Below, one piece after another: positions 12,327-13,699 of a stretch of 13,699 nt of DNA. Within the stretch, counting starts at the first letter, position 1. The number at the start of each line of letters is the position of its first letter. Below the pieces are notes generated by a model. That model did no database searches and had not been told where the DNA came from. It worked only from the letters and a program-made list of their open reading frames with translations. Position numbers and translations under genes: made by a program. The stretch lies in contig CASFRQ010000045.1 in assembly GCA_949296785.1 (NCBI GenBank), positions 1-13,699 of the forward strand. Reading direction: 5' to 3'. Origin of the DNA: an uncultured Alphaproteobacteria bacterium. GTDB taxonomy: Bacteria; Pseudomonadota; Alphaproteobacteria; CASFRQ01; SAAU01.

Positions 12327-13393
12327 TCTTTATTCTCCTTGTCTATGTTTTCTTTTCTGTTTTCCTCGTCTGCGCCGCTTTCATCATCCGGTAGGGAGAT
12401 TTTCTTTTCTCTGTGAATAAAAGAGGCCGTTTCGCGCAGTAAAGGCGTCAGTCCGATTCCGGCAAATCCGGAAATGGCAAATACTTTTTTGCCGCTGGCT
12501 TTACTTAAAGCTTCCTTCTTTGCTTCCGCTTCCTCTGGCAGCAGGCTGTCGCATTTGTTTAACGCGACGATTTCTGGCTTTTTGGCCAGTAGAGGACTGT
12601 AATTTTCCAGCTCTTTGCGAATGGTTTTATAGGCATTCGCCACATCTTCCTGCGTTCCGTCAACCAAATGGATGATAACAGAGCACCTGTCCACATGACG
12701 CAGGAATTTAAAGCCTAAACCCGCCCCTTCCGACGCCCCTTCAATCAGGCCCGGAATGTCCGCCAGAAGGATTTCCTGTCCATCCGTCATAGCGACGCCC
12801 AGATTCGGGTGCAAAGTTGTAAACGGATAATCGGCGATTTTCGGGCGGGCTTTGGTAACAGCAGCCAGCAAAGTAGACTTGCCCGCGTTGGGCAGGCCGA
12901 CCAAACCGGCGTCCGCAATCAGCTTTAAACGCAGCCAGACCCACATTTCTTCGCCCGGTTCGCCTTCTTCGGCATAACGGGGCGCCTGATTGGTGGAGGA
13001 TTTGAAAAAATCATTGCCTCGTCCGCCGTTACCGCCCTTCGCCGCCAAAAAGCGCTGGCCGGGAACTATCATGTCGGCCAGGACAGTTTCCCCGTCCTCC
13101 GCCACGATTTCGGTACCGACGGGAACTTTAATAATCAAGTCTTCGCCTTTGGCTCCCGTCATGCATTTGCCGGCGCCGGATTTTCCTCTTTGAGCTTTAA
13201 AATGCTGTTGATAGCGGAAGTCTATCAAAGTGTTGAGATTGGGGACGGCCTCAAAAACAATACTGCCACCGCGGCCGCCGTTGCCGCCGTCCGGTCCGCC
13301 GAATTCCAGATACTTTTCGTGGCGGAAAGAGAGGGCTCCGTTACCGCCGTCCCCGGCTTTCAGGTAAATTTTGGCTTGGTCTAAAAACTTCAT
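12323..13393 (-). CDS. obgE: GTPase Obg (large ribosomal subunit assembly)
   Basis: Essential GTPase that binds the 50S subunit and links its maturation to the stringent response. The protein has 356 residues. The N-terminal glycine-rich Obg domain (1-157) shows A-G-D-G-G-N-G (13-19), F-G-G-P-D-G-G-N-G-G-R-G-G (31-43) and K-G-G-N-G-G-R-G (119-126). The G domain has G1 G-L-P-N-A-G-K-S-T (166-174), switch I T-T-L-H-P-N-L-G-V (192-200), G3 D-I-P-G (212-215), G4 N-K-C-D (279-282) and G5 around I-S-G-F-A-G (307-312). The tail after about 333 is short and charged, as in many Obg proteins without the C-terminal OCT/TGS domain. The ribosome-binding site AAGGA is 6 bases upstream; a good promoter lies about 100 bases upstream. 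Confidence 0.97.
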   Translation of the reverse strand: MKFLDQAKIYLKAGDGGNGALSFRHEKYLEFGGPDGGNGGRGGSIVFEAVPNLNTLIDFRYQQHFKAQRGKSGAGKCMTGAKGEDLIIKVPVGTEIVAEDGETVLADMIVPGQRFLAAKGGNGGRGNDFFKSSTNQAPRYAEEGEPGEEMWVWLRLKLIADAGLVGLPNAGKSTLLAAVTKARPKIADYPFTTLHPNLGVAMTDGQEILLADIPGLIEGASEGAGLGFKFLRHVDRCSVIIHLVDGTQEDVANAYKTIRKELENYSPLLAKKPEIVALNKCDSLLPEEAEAKKEALSKASGKKVFAISGFAGIGLTPLLRETASFIHREKKISLPDDESGADEENRKENIDKENKE

Positions 13394-13499
13394 AAAAAAT
13401 CCTTGCTGTTCATTCTTTGTCTTAAAAATCGCATCGCGGAGATAGCTCTTTTTATGCCTTGCGCGAGCATTGACACTCTAAAAACAAATGTTCCTAAAC

Positions 13500-13528
13500 A
13501 TCATACCTTTTCTTTTATTGTAATGCAA
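13500..13528 (-). promoter_or_regulatory. obgE: Sigma70-type promoter of obgE-rsfS
   Basis: On the minus strand, TTGCAT (13523-13528) and TATGAT (13500-13505) are exactly 17 bp apart, matching 4 and 5 of 6 consensus bases. The expected transcript starts near 13493, leaving a leader of about 100 nt. A small inverted repeat TGTT-TAGG-AACA overlaps the start region. Confidence 0.65.
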
Positions 13529-13610
13529 AAAAAAAGAATGGCAATTATTCTTTTTTCTATACGAAGGAAAACGGGGATTTATATTTTGGTATTCTTATGC
13601 GGTTGAATTG

Positions 13611-13668
13611 AAAAAGGGACTTTGAACGGACAATTTTTTCAAAATGTCCGTCATATCCCTCTTTTTTT
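13611..13668. terminator. Bidirectional terminator upstream of obgE
   Basis: The inner stem ACGGACA/TGTCCGT is extended by TG/CA across a bulged A and enclosed by GGGA (13616-13619) with TCCC (13656-13659). On the plus strand TC and seven T residues follow; on the minus strand five T residues follow. It probably ends a minus-strand unit that enters from beyond the window and insulates obgE. Confidence 0.75.
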
Positions 13669-13699
13669 TAGAAGTAAAAATCTCTTTGTAATAAAAACG

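Larger units (their letters stand above)
13394..13699. other. Upstream region of obgE
   Basis: It holds the obgE promoter, a leader of about 100 nt and a bidirectional terminator near the window edge. A 67-codon plus frame (13403-13606) spans the promoter and lacks a ribosome-binding site; I do not count it as a gene. The leader can form short hairpins (for example ATGC/GCAT with loop TCGCGCAAG near 13455-13471), with no recognised riboswitch. Confidence 0.5.

Noticed and set aside
13403..13606. 67-codon plus frame upstream of obgE
   Set aside because: It covers the obgE promoter on the other strand and lacks a ribosome-binding site.
1..13699. CRISPR array, insertion sequence, tRNA or rRNA
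   Set aside because: No regularly spaced direct repeats, no transposase-like frame with flanking inverted repeats, and no tRNA or rRNA signature sequence was seen on either strand.

Overview
The window is dominated by a nine-gene minus-strand operon (3905-11486) in the order atpD-atpC-atpQ-atpR-atpB-atpE-atpF-atpA-atpG. This is the signature layout of the N-type rotary ATPase (N-ATPase): it has no separate delta gene, carries the two small membrane genes atpQ and atpR, and starts with beta and epsilon. The beta sequence also follows the N-ATPase pattern, and the c subunit has Na+-site-type ligands plus a second carboxylate. The family is known, but this copy has unusual features: a delta-like C-terminal domain on subunit b, long lysine/glutamate-rich tails on several subunits, and a structured gap between atpE and atpF.

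Upstream of the atp operon on the same strand lies obgE-rsfS (11949-13393), a ribosome-assembly/ribosome-silencing pair with a 4-bp overlap and a good sigma70-type promoter. A hairpin of 17 uninterrupted base pairs lies just behind rsfS. A 462-bp gene-free stretch with a minus-strand terminator separates this pair from atpD.

The left third is a mosaic of small accessory loci. On the plus strand are a membrane-anchored ankyrin-repeat protein, a periplasmic YgiW/YdeI-type OB-fold protein and a TetR-family regulator. On the minus strand are a start-less fragment that resembles the C-terminal half of a cysteine-peptidase-fold protein, and a probable small RNA of about 155 nt. The RNA locus (about 2397-2551) has a near-consensus promoter (TTGACA, 17 bp, TATATT), four successive hairpins and a strong intrinsic terminator. 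It is divergent from the TetR gene and I do not recognise it as a known RNA family.

Organism: an AT-rich Gram-negative bacterium, judged from a signal-peptide periplasmic protein and the gene families. ObgE and RsfS would suit a proteobacterium, possibly a reduced or host-associated alphaproteobacterium, but the window has no rRNA or other decisive marker. By established knowledge N-ATPases act as ATP-driven ion pumps and normally accompany a canonical F-type ATP synthase. That second operon is not in this window.
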